Shown here one piece after another: positions 10,676 through 23,460 of a stretch of 64,000 nt of DNA (its first letter is position 1; each line of letters starts with the position of its first letter). The position numbers were made by a program, and so were the translations under genes. The notes beneath the pieces were generated by a model that was not told where the DNA came from, did not search any database, and saw only the letters and a list, made by a program, of their open reading frames with translations. Origin of the DNA: Catonia carolina (taxonomy: Eukaryota; Arthropoda; Insecta; Hemiptera; Achilidae); assembly GCA_035578175.1 (NCBI GenBank), contig JAQMRL010000007.1, positions 49,362,727-49,426,726 on the forward strand, in the 5' to 3' direction.

Positions 10676-11600
10676 CGAGGTGTGGCTATTAAATAACGAG
10701 ACTGACGTTGTGAAAAATTTTATTTTTATTTTTTACATAATCACTTATTGTCACCTTCAGTATACACTCCTTCTCTATCCCTACAACGCTCCATGCGAAT
10801 TTTCCATTGTTGGAAACAGTGCTGGAAGTCATCTTCTGTCAGCTCAGGACATGTGCCGCTTTCTCTTTTACAGCTTCCACAGACTCAAATCTTGTCCCTT
10901 TTAATGCAGATTTTACCTAAGGAAACAGGTAGAAGATAATGACATGTGATGATACGTGGTTTTTTACTTATGATCCGGAAACGAAGCGCCAATCCATGAA
11001 CTGGAAGAGCCGAACTTCACCAAGAGCCAAAAAAGCTCGAATGAGCAAGTCAAAATTTAAAGCAATGATGACTGTTTTTTTATATCCATGGGATTGTGTT
11101 CCTTCACTGGATTCCTGAAGGTCAAACAATTAATCAATATTACTACCTTGAAGTACTTTCTAAACTACGTCAAAGATTAAGGAAAAAACGCCCCCGAAAT
11201 GTGGAAGGACAAATCATGGGTTCTCCACCAAAACAATGCGCCAGCTCATTCCGCATTATCTGTCAAGAGGTTCCTAGCCAAGTACAATATCTCAGTGTTA
11301 GAACAGCCACCTTATTCACCAGATCATGCACCATGTGACTTCTACCTGTTCTTTAAGGTGAAATCTGCATTAAAATGGACAAGATGAGTCTGTGGAAGCT
11401 GTAAAAGAGAAAGCGGCACGTGTCCTGAAGGAGCTGACAGAAAATGACTTCCAGCACTGTTTCCAACAAAGGCAAATTCGCATGGAGCGTTGTAAAGATA
11501 GAGAAAGAGTGTATATTGAAGGTGACAATAAGTGATTATGTATAAAATAAAAATAACATTTTTTATAACGTCAGTCTCGTTATTTAATACCCACACCTCG
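10676..11600 (+). mobile_element. Mariner derivative with 260-bp inverted arms
   Basis: It is bounded by TA on both sides, with termini CGAGGTGTGGCTATTAAATA and the near-matching inverted end at 11600. The left 260 bp (10676-10935) is a reverse-complement copy of the right 262 bp (11339-11600), including transposase 3-prime coding sequence. The normal left half of a 1.3-kb mariner has therefore been replaced by an inverted copy of the right end. About 403 bp of central transposase sequence lies between the arms. Confidence 0.85.
10936..11345 (+). pseudogene. Mariner transposase, catalytic half, dead
   Basis: Broken plus-strand frames read DDTWFFTYDPETKRQS, then a KKARMSKSKFKAMMTVF block, then PEGQTINQYYYLEVLSKL, LHQNNAPAHSALSVKRFLA and QPPYSPDHAPCDFYLF. 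This is the DD34D mariner catalytic region. The first aspartate (DTW) and the third (APCD) are present. The second, normally HDN, is asparagine here (QNN), with the correct spacing of 34 residues to the third. The N-terminal helix-turn-helix is missing, and stop codons and frame changes break the frame. No active protein is possible. Confidence 0.8.
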
Positions 11601-11602
11601 TA

Positions 11603-12087
11603 TGTCCACTTAAACAATCATTATTGATACTGCACTATTTAAGAAAATTCAATGCGTAATATTTTTGGTAGGAATTCAACCGATGAATGGTAAGAACAAA
11701 AACTTTTTCTTGTGTGTGTGTGTGTGTATATACATATAGGCATATGTGTTGTAGCCAATAGATGATAAGGGTTGCAGTGACTTTATGACAATGGCATTGA
11801 TATTGAGTGAGATTGACATGCGGAAGTTGTTAAATGGTGAGTAGATACAGGTATTCTAGTCAAGGGCGTCGTCAGTCATAATTAGTTGGTATCTTCGTGT
11901 GATATACGATCAGTCTAAATGTGTCTAGACTGGATTTCCGAGTCATAAAATGAATTAGGCCTAACCCACCAATAACTGCCTACATGATCAAATAACTGTA
12001 TTGACAACACTACTTCCGCACCAAATTCATCAGTTTTGTTTGTGTAGTTATTTAATATAGAATTTTTATACTATAACTGTTATTGTT
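11603..12087. other. AT-rich spacer with TG microsatellite
   Basis: A short (TG)n tract lies at about 11711-11728. The rest has no supported feature. Confidence 0.5.
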
Positions 12088-13033
12088 TTTAATTTCTCTT
12101 GTCTATATGAATATATAGGAAGGAAAGTATTGTTTTCATGTTAATTTTTTGAAATTGAGTTTTCACGTGATATACACGTTTTCAGACCCCCTTAACCCAA
12201 AAAATATGCTTAGCGATTGGTCTGTGTGTATGTGTATGTGTGTGTGAGAATGGAATATCTCAAGAACAAAACATCGTACGAACTTGAAACTTGAAACTTT
12301 TGCTAGACACTACTACCAAACCGACATGAACATTTTCATCGAAATCGGTCAACCGGAAGTAGTAGTTTATTCGTGCCATTTTTCACTTTTCTGCAATTTT
12401 CTTAAAAACGGGTCGTACGATTTTTTTAAAAATCGCCTCATTTTCTAAATTTTTTATGCTCTACAAGATAGGATAGGCGCCATGTCTCCTGAAATTTTTG
12501 GAAAGGTTGTTTTCTAGTAGAAAAAAATGGTTTTTTTAAATTGCAGCCTTAATATGCATTTTAGAGCAAAAGTGTAAATTAAAGTTGTAGAAAATTTGAA
12601 AATCTACAACTTTTATTTCAAACATTTTTTTGTATAACGCTTAGTTTAGCGGTAAATATTGATTTTCTGTTTTGTTTTTTCATTAAATCTGTAAAAGAAA
12701 TAGATTTTTTAAGATTTCAGCCTTAGTATGTCTTTTACGACAAAAGTTTATATAAATAAATTTTTAGGAAATTAAGTGATCTACAACTTTTATTCACAGC
12801 ATTTTTCTTTACAGAACCTAATTTAGCGTGAAAGAGTGATTTTTCGTATTTTTAAACCAAACTGAGGTTGATTTTCATTCTGCATCATTCACTCATGATT
12901 AAAATAAGGTTATGTTTTTGAGGTTAGTTTTTTGTTTATTTCTAATGTTTTATTACTAATGTTAGGTTATATTGTTAATTATTTTCATTGGCAAGAGAAA
13001 GTTGCGTAAGCGTTTTACACCAAATGTTTTTTT
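12088..13033 (+). mobile_element. Family H, near full-length copy
   Basis: It runs from AATTTCTCTTGTC (a degenerate left repeat) to GGCAAGAGAAAGT and a mutated stem-loop, GCGTAAGCGTTTTACAC. It has a short TG tract at 12222-12246 and two core monomers. It is followed within about 70 bp by a family C retroposon. Confidence 0.75.
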
Positions 13034-13102
13034 TATTCTAACATTTGTAAAGTATTTATAAGCCAAAGTTAAGATGGCTATTGTGATGGATAAAATAATG
13101 AG

Positions 13103-13505
13103 TTGCCCATAACAGGCAGGTGGAGTGTTATATTGTTTGCACTTGGTCTGCTAGTTCCAAGGCTACAAAAAATAGTTCTGTTTCTTAAGATATAGTCAGC
13201 CAAACCATAATAATTATATGACTGAAGCATTTAAGAACAAAAAGAGGTAGAGCTATAAAAGATACGAGTCAAAGTTATCTTCTCTGAGAGAATGAATTTC
13301 ATTATACATCCAGACCCTTTGGTGAATGAAGTGAAGGTGTCATTGGCAGGGTGGAAAGTAGATGCTTTTTAGAGGGTCTAGTATGCTGATAAGCATATTT
13401 TTCCACTCAGTGAGGAAGACAATGGTAAACCACCTCACTCCTCGTTATACTTAGTGAAGTCTTAAGAGGTTTAATCAGCCTTTCGGCTGATGACAAAAAC
13501 ATCAA
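13103..13505 (+). mobile_element. Family C retroposon (SINE-like), full-length
   Basis: The start is TGCCCATAACAGGCAGGTGG and the end is CAGCCTTTCGGCTGATGAC. It contains the conserved block AATGGTAAACCACCTCACTC. Flanking AAAATAAT occurs at both ends and may be the target duplication. It is non-coding. Confidence 0.65.
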
Positions 13506-14520
13506 AATAATCAAATAACAATTATATTTAAATAATGATTAAGAGGAAATTTGACTGTCATGGTTACGGTTTTTGCATTTTCCTTTGAGAGAAGATAATG
13601 CCTGATCAGTCCTCTTTTTTGGGTTCTGTGAAGTAGTATAATTAGTATAGTATAGTTTATTGAATATTATAGTTGTATTCCCTATTCAAAAAGTTTGACA
13701 AGACAATTTTTTTAACGATAAAAATGGGTTAACAGAATACAGAGGACATACCTGACAATAGATAAAGGATGAAAATTTTCCACTTCTCTGTATTGCTTTT
13801 TTGGTTTAGAAACATAAACCATTGTCAAAGACATCAAGTAAAAAGTTATAGCTTTTAAGATGTAATTCAGGATATTAAGAGTATTCTGAAAAAACTGTAC
13901 AATTGAGAAGATTCTTGAACGGTTAAAATATAAACTCTTATATTAGTAAAAGATATACATAATACTAAGGAGATATCATATGACATGAGTACAGACACCA
14001 ACTACTGCGAATATTACTGCAACGGAAGACGCTCGGAAAGAATTATGTGGAAAAAAACTGTAGCTAAAATCTTAAAAATTGGTTCCTCATGATTATGACA
14101 CATCTATTTAAAATTTAATATAAATTCTAATTAGAGGCATAAAAACAGATTACAGACCATAGACCACAACTACAAGTCACCTAATACTTTCGCAATGTGA
14201 AAATGGCTCTTTATTTTTTTTCAGCGTCCCCACGGCTATTTGACACCCAAAATGTTTAATTTTCTCCCTTTGCGCGTTATAAAATTAGAGGATAGGTTTA
14301 TTTAAAAGCAGAGAACATGAATGGATAATCAATGTAGAGACAATATACAAGCGTAACTTTCAAAATAAAGTTTTTCGGCTCACTTATTATTTTGTTCATC
14401 AGATTATATTGTTTGGTTTATAGATTTTATTACAATTTCAGATTGTAGTTTTTCTTAAATTATTGTATAATTTTTAACTTTGTTTATTTTCTTACAAAAT
14501 AACGGGGTTTTAAAACTATT
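13506..14520. other. AT-rich spacer, nothing recognised
   Basis: No gene, RNA or repeat boundary could be supported in this stretch. Confidence 0.5.
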
Positions 14521-14760
14521 TCATAATATGATAATTAATGCAAATCGAAATGTTTCTCTTGTTAAATAAATCCTTAGTTTGGTGAAATTTTGTTTTAATT
14601 TTACTGTTCGGTATTTCATAGCCTTTTTACCAAGTACATCATTTTGTATCATTCCACCCACATATTTAAATTGAGAAACATAATTAAGTTTCCCATATTT
14701 TGTTAATTTTTTTGTGTTGTCCTGGTTGTCAATTGTCATTATTTTTGGTTTTGTTTTTAT
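14521..14760 (-). pseudogene. LINE reverse transcriptase C-terminal fragment
   Basis: The minus-strand frame contains VSQFKYVGGMIQND and, about 20 residues on, KLKQNFTKLRIYLTRET. This matches the region after the catalytic motifs of non-LTR reverse transcriptases (FKYLGxxIxxD, then a KLRxxLT block). It has no catalytic residues. The LINE fragment at 14960-15330, on the same strand, may be from the same insertion. Confidence 0.6.
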
Positions 14761-14959
14761 GAAACTTATATTATTTATAAATTAACCTCTTTAACATTTT
14801 ACTGCTAACAAATTTTTGTGAAGAAGTTTTATTTATTTTTTAGATTGTTTATTGTTCCTACATTTATTCATAATTATCCAATACAATATTGAAGAGAAAT
14901 TGGTGATTAACCAAAATTGTGAAGAAATTACCTGAATCTTTATTTATAAAGTTTTTTTT

Positions 14960-15330
14960 ACCTCGTTTAGGACCAATTTTAGATCACGTGAGGTGACTTA
15001 AAACGTTTCTGAAAGCTGTTTTTGCCGCCAACATTCTCATCGTAGGCTTTCCTCCTTTCTTCTGTCCAATCAATGTTCTGTTTTTGCTCTTAATGGATTT
15101 AATGGCCTTTTAAGTCCGTAGCTATTTGTCTGAGTTTGGTTTGGTTTATTTAATTTTTTCGATTTATTCTGTTTTTCTCAATACCCTTTATGGCTTATTT
15201 AAACCATTTATCCGACAACTTAGATCATTGTTTAGTGTCGTTAAAATTTGTTTTGTCAACCAGTTGTCATAGTAAAGGTGTCCGGAGAATTTTAGTCTTT
15301 CTTTTTCTATTTCTATTTCTAATATAAAGT
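14960..15330 (-). pseudogene. LINE ORF2 C-terminal fragment
   Basis: The reverse complement parallels 1630-1960 and 40800-41220. It has the GGTTGACAAAAC-like start, the GTCTACTTCAA-type helix region and the CACCTCACGTGATCTAAAAT end. Stops occur in all frames. Confidence 0.6.
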
Positions 15331-18046
15331 ATTAAAATAATTGTTACTATAAATAAACTATCAATTACATTCAATTAAAGTAAGAATAAAATGGTAAATA
15401 CACTGAATTATATACACTGAAGATACTGTATCTTCCTCTCCTTGCTGATTGATCTTCAACTTATAAATAGGTAAGAACTAAACTAATCATATTATTAAAA
15501 AAAAAATGAAATGAGAATTACATTTTCTTAAAAACAGGAAAATGTTCTGGAGCTTCAGTAGTTGATATACTGGAAGATTATTAAAATTCCTTTGTTTTTC
15601 ACCTGTTTAAGTCTTTTACCAGTTGAACTTAATTTTAAATAAAATAAAAATAAGATGTGAATTACTAACGTCACCTTCACATGAACTCTTTTTTATATTC
15701 TCAGCCAATCAATTAGATTTGTTTAATATATAAATTAAGATATGACAATTAGATTTATTAGTCACAACACATCAACTGGTGTGGATAATGATATTACCAG
15801 GAAATTAAAATTCCTGTATGCAAAACCGGAATCTCTCAGCGAAGCCCTACTTTACGCGTCCAAACGGAAAACAACGAATGTGAATTTTCACAATAGGCCT
15901 GTACGCCTGCTGCGATCTTGAACTCTTTGCCCTTTCATTTCTTTACTTCACGCTTGGCGCTTCTTTAAAGGGCTCTGACCTACGATTGTGGAACCGTTGT
16001 CTTCTCCGTTCATCACTCCGTCACCATTTCATTTCAACTAACTTCTCTGCTAACAGCTCCCACACAACTTTCCCTTATTCCTAAAGCTATTAAAAGTTTT
16101 ACAACTGCGCATTACATTTAGATTCAGACTGTACATTAAAATTTATTCTATTATTTTAATTTTTATGGTACAATTTGATATGTTCCACATAAAAACACAA
16201 TTTTTATTTTCTTAAACTGCATATTTTCGTTTACATAAGTATTAAACCATTTACTAAGAAAAACTGAGTTAGGACACCTAAACGGAGTAAAACTATTAAA
16301 ATTTCAAGAAGTTTTAATATTATTTGACAATTTGAAAGTGTCTAAATTAAATTACAAAAAACATTTTTTAATATCTGGTTAAAGTATAAGATGAACAAAT
16401 TTTGCACGTTTTTTTAATAGGTAAAAAGAGGTACAGGATTGTATAAATTATAAGTTTTTTAACAGAATCAGTGGAATTGAAAAACGTTAATCCAGTTTTA
16501 TTGTTAATAACTGGAATAACCGCAGATCAACCTCTTTAGCGGTTTTTCATAAATAGACCTTTATGTTAACTTCCATTCTTAAAATTAATATTCCATGTTA
16601 GGAAATCAAGTTAAACAAGTAAGAAATGGCATGTCCTACTGCAATTTATAATTTATGCAGAAAAATTAAAATTATTATTTTCATTAATTCAGACTATAGA
16701 CATTCCTTCAGTAAAAATTGACTTAATAGTAAATGAATTGTAAATTTATAAATGTTTATCAATAATTATATTTATACCATTTTCAAAGAAATTTTGGCAT
16801 GTTGGGAGGACATTTTTTAGTTTAATGAAATAATTTATAACTTGATTTAATTACAGTATAATTATAATAAAATTTCATCTAAAGATACTTAAAAATTGTT
16901 TCTTTCAACAATATTTCACCACACAAAAGTTTCCTAAAACAAAAACTAAATATTTTATTGTCTTTTAGCCAATGGTGAGATTCTAATAAAGAAACTATAA
17001 TTTAACTAATCCTGTTTTAATCATAGGTTATTAATTGATAAAAGATAATTAAATAATTCTAATTAATAAAAGTAACCCTATAGCAAGAATTATAAAGCAT
17101 TTATCAAATTATTCACAGAGAAATAAATTAGCCAATCAGCGACCGGAGGGTGGTGCTAGAAAATTGAGTTGGAATTGGAATGGGAACCCACTAAAAGTTA
17201 TTTCTCCCTACTGTCACTGCTTGGTTAAATTTTTCATGTAACTTCCTAATGTTTCGTATATTATCTTTCTTTAATTAAAATCTAACTGTTTTTCATTCCG
17301 CAACTAGTAAGATATGAACTTTAGTTCATGTTCCATTAGGTTTGTTTTTAAAAACTGCCACAAAACCTAAATAAAACAAAATTTAAGGTAGGACAGGTGA
17401 AAATATGATCATGTTTGCTAAAACAATTTGTATTGTGAATTTTATATACGTATTTATAGATTCCAAAAAACTTACATTTACATCCTTACGCCCAAAATTA
17501 GCTGTGTGTTGACGTTGTAGAACAGTTATACATTTGGGGTTTTGAGTTTGTACCGCACTGTTTGAAGTAAAACTCAACATTGAATCTTGATTTACATTGT
17601 TTCATTAGGATCGGAATTTATATTATTTTTCACTACATTGGTACCATTTATTAATAATTAATTCTATAGATAGTGCTTTAATGTTGGGTTCGTTCAGAAA
17701 CGCTTTTTCATATATAAATAAAATGTGAACCTTTACACACCAATCTTGTATAAAATATCATAATAAAACTTTATTTAGTGTTATTATGACACGTACCTAC
17801 TTTCCCAAAAATGTTTCAATCAGTCTGAAATTTTTCCTGCAGGTTCATGAACCTATAAACAGGTTATCATAATCTAGTATTGAATTCAGTACAACACAAA
17901 CAGTTTTCTTCGTAAAGTAAATTTTGTCACAAGGTAAGGCAAGAAATAAAACAACTTTAAAATTAATTTAATTTACTGAACTTATCGTTTTTTTTTAGTT
18001 GTCGGTATATTTAAATTTACAAATTTATATTAAAGTAGTAATTTTT
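15331..18046. other. Long AT-rich stretch, no gene seen
   Basis: This is single-copy-looking AT-rich DNA. A moderately GC-rich part at about 15780-16080 has no long frame. A 65-residue minus-strand frame at 17383-17580 has no recognised motif. Confidence 0.5.
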
Positions 18047-18435
18047 TAGGTCATCAGCCAAAAGGCTGGTTTGAACCTCTAGAAACTTTACTAAGTAAAA
18101 ACGAGGAGTGAGGTGATTTACCAATGCCTTCCTCACTGAGTGAAAAAGTATGCTCATCAGCATGCCAGGCTCTCTGAAAAACATCTACTTTCCACCCTGC
18201 AAATGACACCTTCACTTCATTCACCACAGGGTCTGGCTGTAAAATGAAATTTATTACTCTCAGAGGAGATAACTCTGACTAGTGTCTTTTACGCCTCTAC
18301 CTCTTCTGTTCTTAAATGCTTCTTCAGTCATGTAAATGGCTGACCATGTGATAAGAAATAGAAATTTTTTTTAGCCCTGGAACTAGCAGATCGAGTGCAA
18401 ATAAATTTTACACTCCACTTGCCTGTTATGGGCAA
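18047..18435 (-). mobile_element. Family C retroposon, reverse strand
   Basis: The plus strand begins TAGGTCATCAGCCAAAAGG (the tail end, reversed) and finishes at GCCTGTTATGGGCA (the head, reversed). It is near full length but lacks a long AAC tail. Confidence 0.65.
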
Positions 18436-20020
18436 ATTAAAGTAGTTTATATTAAATTTAGGCAGTTTATATACGAGTAAATATGAGTTACTTGGAGAAT
18501 TTTTTTGAATACCTGAACTGATATTGAATGAGTACTTTGTACACTTTGGTACAAAAAAATTACGCAATATTTTTTTACATTATTGATTATGTTCAAAATA
18601 ATTGAGATAAAAAGCTGAAATTTTCAGGAAATCGTAAATCTTTATTAGGTTGGTAAAAAGACAATGCATTATAGGCCTAGTTATAGGAATATTATTACAA
18701 AAGTTGATAAATTCACCTTACTCCTCTCATAATGGGGACGAAAAACGTTATAGGTTTATAATAATTGTTTTTAATTTATACCTTAAATATTAAATTTAAC
18801 TTAAAAATAACGATCGACTACATGCAGAAGAAATGCGTTGGAAATATTTGAAAAAGTATCATCTGTAAAATGAGAACATGCGCAATAAAACCGGTGGAAG
18901 TTAAAGAAAAATATACATACAAATAGACCCAGTTAAAGTATAACCTATTTGTGTATATATTCTGTATATTTCGATTTCATACTCAGTCGTATGTATTGTT
19001 TTGCTGCTGAACCGGTCCAATATTTTTGAGATTCATCCGGTCAGCATCAATTAATTTTCTTCTTATTTGTTCATGAGCTAAGGACTACTGAAGAAATGCA
19101 CCGAGTCATTAAAGTGGTTGTGACGTTACTTTTCATAACGAAGTAATTATCCTGTACGAAATACGTAGTTTACCAAAAAGTGTCAAAAAACTTGTTTAAA
19201 ATTGGAAACAGTTATACAAGAAGGAACCAATCTCCAAAACCGGGAATTTAAATGTTTTATTAGAATTACTCTTACAAGACTCTTATTTATACAATTGGGA
19301 TAAAGTTTCTTGTGTACTTAGTGCTGTTATTTTATTAAATAATTTTAAACGAACTATCATCTAATGAATGTTCTACTTTACATTTTCTAATTTAGAGCCA
19401 GAAGTTTCATTAGCTGCCTCGTTTCTACAAAGACAAAATGTGTTTTCCATTAGGAAACCAAGTGAGTTTTCTAGTGGTGGGCTCTTGTTTAAAAAAAACG
19501 TTTAGTAAATTTCTGAGTAACGTTTTACGTTTTTGGAACGTTTTGAGTAACTTGACTTGACTTGACTGAATTTATCTGTTGGTTCTGCCTTTAGCGGGCA
19601 GAATCGCAATATTAAAAACCACAACCAATGTAATTTGATATTGATTGTTATTTGTAATCTATAAATTACAACACGGACAAGCTCTTAACAAACTTCTTGA
19701 TATAAATGAATGGTTTAATAATAAATAGAAAATTCTCTTCAAAGAATATGCCTCAGTGGATAATTCAAAGATTGAATTCATTAAAATAATGTTTTTCTTT
19801 ACAGAAAAATATTATCTTTACTTCATGTTGGTCAATTGTATAAAATTTCTTATCAGATGGCTAACTCACATGTTAACCGATATTTCAGATTGCAATACAG
19901 TACCAACTAACAATTTTTTTTTAATAAGCATTAATTTAAGATGTATAAGCATGTTTTAAAAGAAAATTGTCTTAGGTCATAAATCACTGTGAATATACAG
20001 AAATTTGCATGTATTCAGTC
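18436..20020. other. AT-rich spacer, nothing recognised
   Basis: A short (ACTTG)n run lies at about 19550-19568. Frames at 18328-18567 and 19756-19959 are unsupported. Confidence 0.5.
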
Positions 20021-20605
20021 AAAAAAATTTGGTATGAAACACTCACACAACTTTATCTTGCCAATGCAAATAATTAACAATATACCCTAACGTTAGTAAT
20101 AAAATATTAGAAATAAACAAAAAAACTAACCTCAAAAAAAACCTTATTTTACTCATGTGTGAATGATGCAAAATGAAAATCAACCTCAGTTTGGCTTAAA
20201 AATACGGAAAATCACTCTTTCACGCTAAACTAGGCTCTGTAGAAAAAAATTCTGTAAATAAAATTTTGTAGATCATTTAATTTCCTATAAATTTGATTAT
20301 ATACACTTTTGTCGTAAAATCCATACTAAGGCTGAAATCTTAAAAAATCGATTTTTACACTTTTTCATAAAAAAAAACAGAAAAATCACTAATTACCACT
20401 AAGCTAAGCCTTATACAAAGTAATGTTTGAAATTAAATTTTTAAGATTTTAAATTCTCTTTAACCTTTATTGTATTCATTTTTGCGCTAAAATACATATT
20501 GAAACAGCAATCTTAAAAAAACAATTTTTTACAAGAAAACAGCGTTCCCAAGAATTTCAGCAGACATGGCGCCTACCCTATCTTGTAGAGCATAAAAAAT
20601 TTAGA
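20021..20605 (-). mobile_element. Family H 3-prime part, reverse strand
   Basis: It begins with the reversed terminus (GGTATGAAACACTCACAC) and ACTTTATCTTGCC, has two monomers, and extends to ATGGCGCCTACCCTATCTTG. It stops where the foldback element at 20615 begins. Confidence 0.75.
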
Positions 20606-20614
20606 TTGGCTAAT

Positions 20615-20789
20615 GTTGTGGTAGAATTTTTAAATTTTGAAAAATAGACTGGACCATGCGGGGGCTTGGGCGCTATTATCAGGTATTAAGTCCAACAGGT
20701 GTCATGTATACAAAGTGACAACATGATAGTAGCACCCATCCCTTGCATGGCCCAGTCTATTTAAAAAATTTTTAAATTTCTGCCACAAC
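20615..20789. mobile_element. Foldback or MITE-like hairpin element
   Basis: Arms of about 65 bp pair imperfectly. The left arm contains GTTGTGGTAGAATTTTTAA and AGACTGGACCATGCGGGGG. The right arm carries their reverse complements, GCATGGCCCAGTCTATTT and TTTCTGCCACAAC. The loop is about 45-50 bp. The element abuts the truncated end of a family H copy. Confidence 0.6.
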
Positions 20790-23282
20790 ACTGACCCATC
20801 AATATTTGTAGTAATATGTAGTAGTAGTAGTAAATGTTATTGTTTTTATTTTCATTTCTTCTACAATGTTCCGCTAGAATGGAGAAAATGTTCGAAGTGT
20901 TTAGATTAACTAGCATACTGCAGGTATAAAACAGTTAGGGCCTTTGTAGTCAGCCTGTTTCTACTCAAATTGTGAATGGAAAGTGTATCGGGTCGTTCTA
21001 AACAGTATCGTCACGGGTCCGGTTTTGTATTACATCAGTAGTACGCGTTCATACGGGTAGTGGCAAGTAGTTGTGAACAGGTAAATCGATTGTATGATTG
21101 TTTGTCTTAAATTAATGTTAGTCAAATTTAGTTTAAGCTTTAGTTTAAGTTTAGGTTTTTAAACTTTAAAATTTAGTTTGTTTAAAAATTGATTTAATTT
21201 ATGTAATCTAATAATTAGATTACAACAAATACAATTATTGTATTTGTTAGTAGGCTAAGTTAAATCATTAATTGTAATTATTAATTGTGTAAATAAATAA
21301 TTAATTGTTATAAGTTTAAAGTAAGTCTATTTATTATTCATCATACCCAAATACCAAACGAACCTAGGCTTCCTAATTATATATTTAATTAAATTTTATT
21401 TTCCGTTCTATGGTAGGGAGTCTGCCTTGGATAAATGAAATAAGTCGGTTTTCAAATTTGAACTGTCCGTCGAACACATTTTGTAGTGCGTGTTTTCCAA
21501 TGGTACCAGAATTACGTTTTAAAAAACTAGAAATTTTTTTCCTTTTATTAAAAAATAAGGTCATGTGATTCTCCTAATTTTGTGAACAAAAACCACTATA
21601 TTTTTCAATTTAATGTTTGCTCGTTTTCCAAAAATAACATTTCTCAAATCAATTATGGCCAGTTAATACTATTACACTGTTGTTACTAAATTTACAGAAT
21701 TGTTTAAAATGTTAAATATTAGTTGATTATGAATGGAGATTGAAGAGTATATGCATCCTTTTTGAGAAAAAGGATTTTTGTGTTTTTCTAGGGAATTTTA
21801 GTTATTTGAGGAATTTCTTTAAAATCCCTGCTCCCATTTCAATCAATAAATGCCCACTTAAGGAACTAAGAAATGACAGATCTAATAAACAAAATGAAGA
21901 AGTCCTATAGTTTTTAGGTGAAATTTGGCAAAAAGTTACTATTGAGTTGTCAAATTAAATCACACAACAAACAAGCGAGTGATAAAGGGGACAATATTTC
22001 AAAATATCAGATCCGCTTGAAACTTGTGTAAACTTTACCAAATTTTGTGTATACTGATATACTAAAAAATATACAAAAATGTGTAGTCAATAGTATCTCG
22101 GAAATGTGGAATAGTTTTGACAAGACTAACAAAGATGTATTAAAGAAGTCATTTAGAAAATTATAAAAATGTAAATTTTAGCCACAGGTTGTATTTGTAA
22201 TTTTCATATTTAACTATACTGGTAACTGCGTTACATGGATTTACAAGACACGATCAGCAATATTAATTCATCTCAGTCGTAGGCAGGAATTTGCCTGGGG
22301 TACTTTGCAGATTATTATCTCACCTTTTCCCAACTAAACTTTCCCACAGTAGTTTCAACGAACAAAATATTTTTGCACATCAGGTATTTTTATTTATAAT
22401 CTACCCGATTTAAACTATTATATTGCTTTATTTGTGTAATTTTATTATTTTTGCTGCGGCTCCAATTCAAACAATATCTTTAGGTATCAACATCCTTGTA
22501 TCCTATGAACTCATGTCTGAAAAAGAAATTCTTAAAAAGAAATGTCTTAAAGGAATTCATTCAATGAATTCATTCAATACAGGAACATTTATTGAACTTA
22601 GAACTCAGTATAAATACTGTGCTACTACTCTCTATTCTATCGTCTGGTATATTCTGTTCACAAGGAAGGTCGGTACACTTTTGAGTCTCTTGTATGTGAG
22701 AAACGTATTTTTAAAACATTTCTTAAGCTTTACGTGTTTTGTGTTTCTTTGAGCGACTTCCAGTAATTTTCTATATCCTTTTGAAAATTATTCTACTAAT
22801 TTTAACAATTGTACTTTTTTTACTGCTACATCATTTCTAAAACTACGCGTTAACTGTTACATTTTTATATTTTATATTTTTCTTTAACAACTGTGTGTTT
22901 ATATTGTAAATTTAACTTTGAAAAATGTATCATAAAAAATAAATTACACTTCCTAAAAATTATAGAGCAATTTTTTAAATTTTATAGAAAATTACTGGAG
23001 AGTTCTACAAAAGAAACTTAATAAATATATTATATATACACCGCGCTCTGCACGCTGCATTGTATTCTGATCACAAATATATACTGCGCTTCACGCCGAA
23101 TATGTTACAAGATTTTTTTGTCACAATTTGATAGTTACTATTATTGCTGAATAAGTAAGAGTTAAGAAATAATTGAAACCTAGTAAAAAGAATTGAGTTA
23201 TTCAAATGCCAGAAAAAATGGGTACAGAAATGTAAAAATGAGTAAAATCAAATCAGTGAGTAAAATGAGTAAAAATGGGTAC
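20790..23282. other. AT-rich stretch with short palindromes
   Basis: Two adjacent near-perfect palindromes lie at 21203-21223 and 21224-21248. A GC-richer part at about 20980-21080 has no frame. The 109-residue frame at 22423-22752 is the longest in the area, but it has no recognised motif and AT-driven composition. Confidence 0.45.
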
Positions 23283-23460
23283 AGACTCAACTGGAGTAGT
23301 CATCCGGAACGCATGAAGGGAAGCCGTTTGCTTAGATTGGCTATGAATTGTAAGCCAAATGGTCGATATTATGTTGTTCATCCGAGGGGAAGGTGGTTTC
23401 CGGAACAAACAGTACTCCTTAATCCGTAAAGCAAAGAAGAAGAGAAGAAGAAATGCCAGA
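23283..23460 (+). pseudogene. LINE ORF2 extreme C-terminus with GAA-rich tail
   Basis: The frame ends with SHPERMKGSRLLRLAMNC, then a PNGRYYVVHPRGRWFPEQ block and a stop. This matches the LINE pattern HVxRMxxxRLPKxxLxWKPxGxRxxGRPRxRW. A purine-rich tail with GAAGAAGAGAAGAAG follows, similar to the tail of the LINE fragment at 60008. It is a 5-prime-truncated dead insertion. Confidence 0.6.

Noticed and set aside
10680..10939. Two small genes at the left of the mariner
   Set aside because: These frames are the reverse complement of the mariner right end. The near-identical protein appears on the minus strand at 11342-11617.
22423..22752. A 109-residue gene
   Set aside because: No recognisable domain, AT-driven composition and no supporting context. 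A chance frame is more likely.
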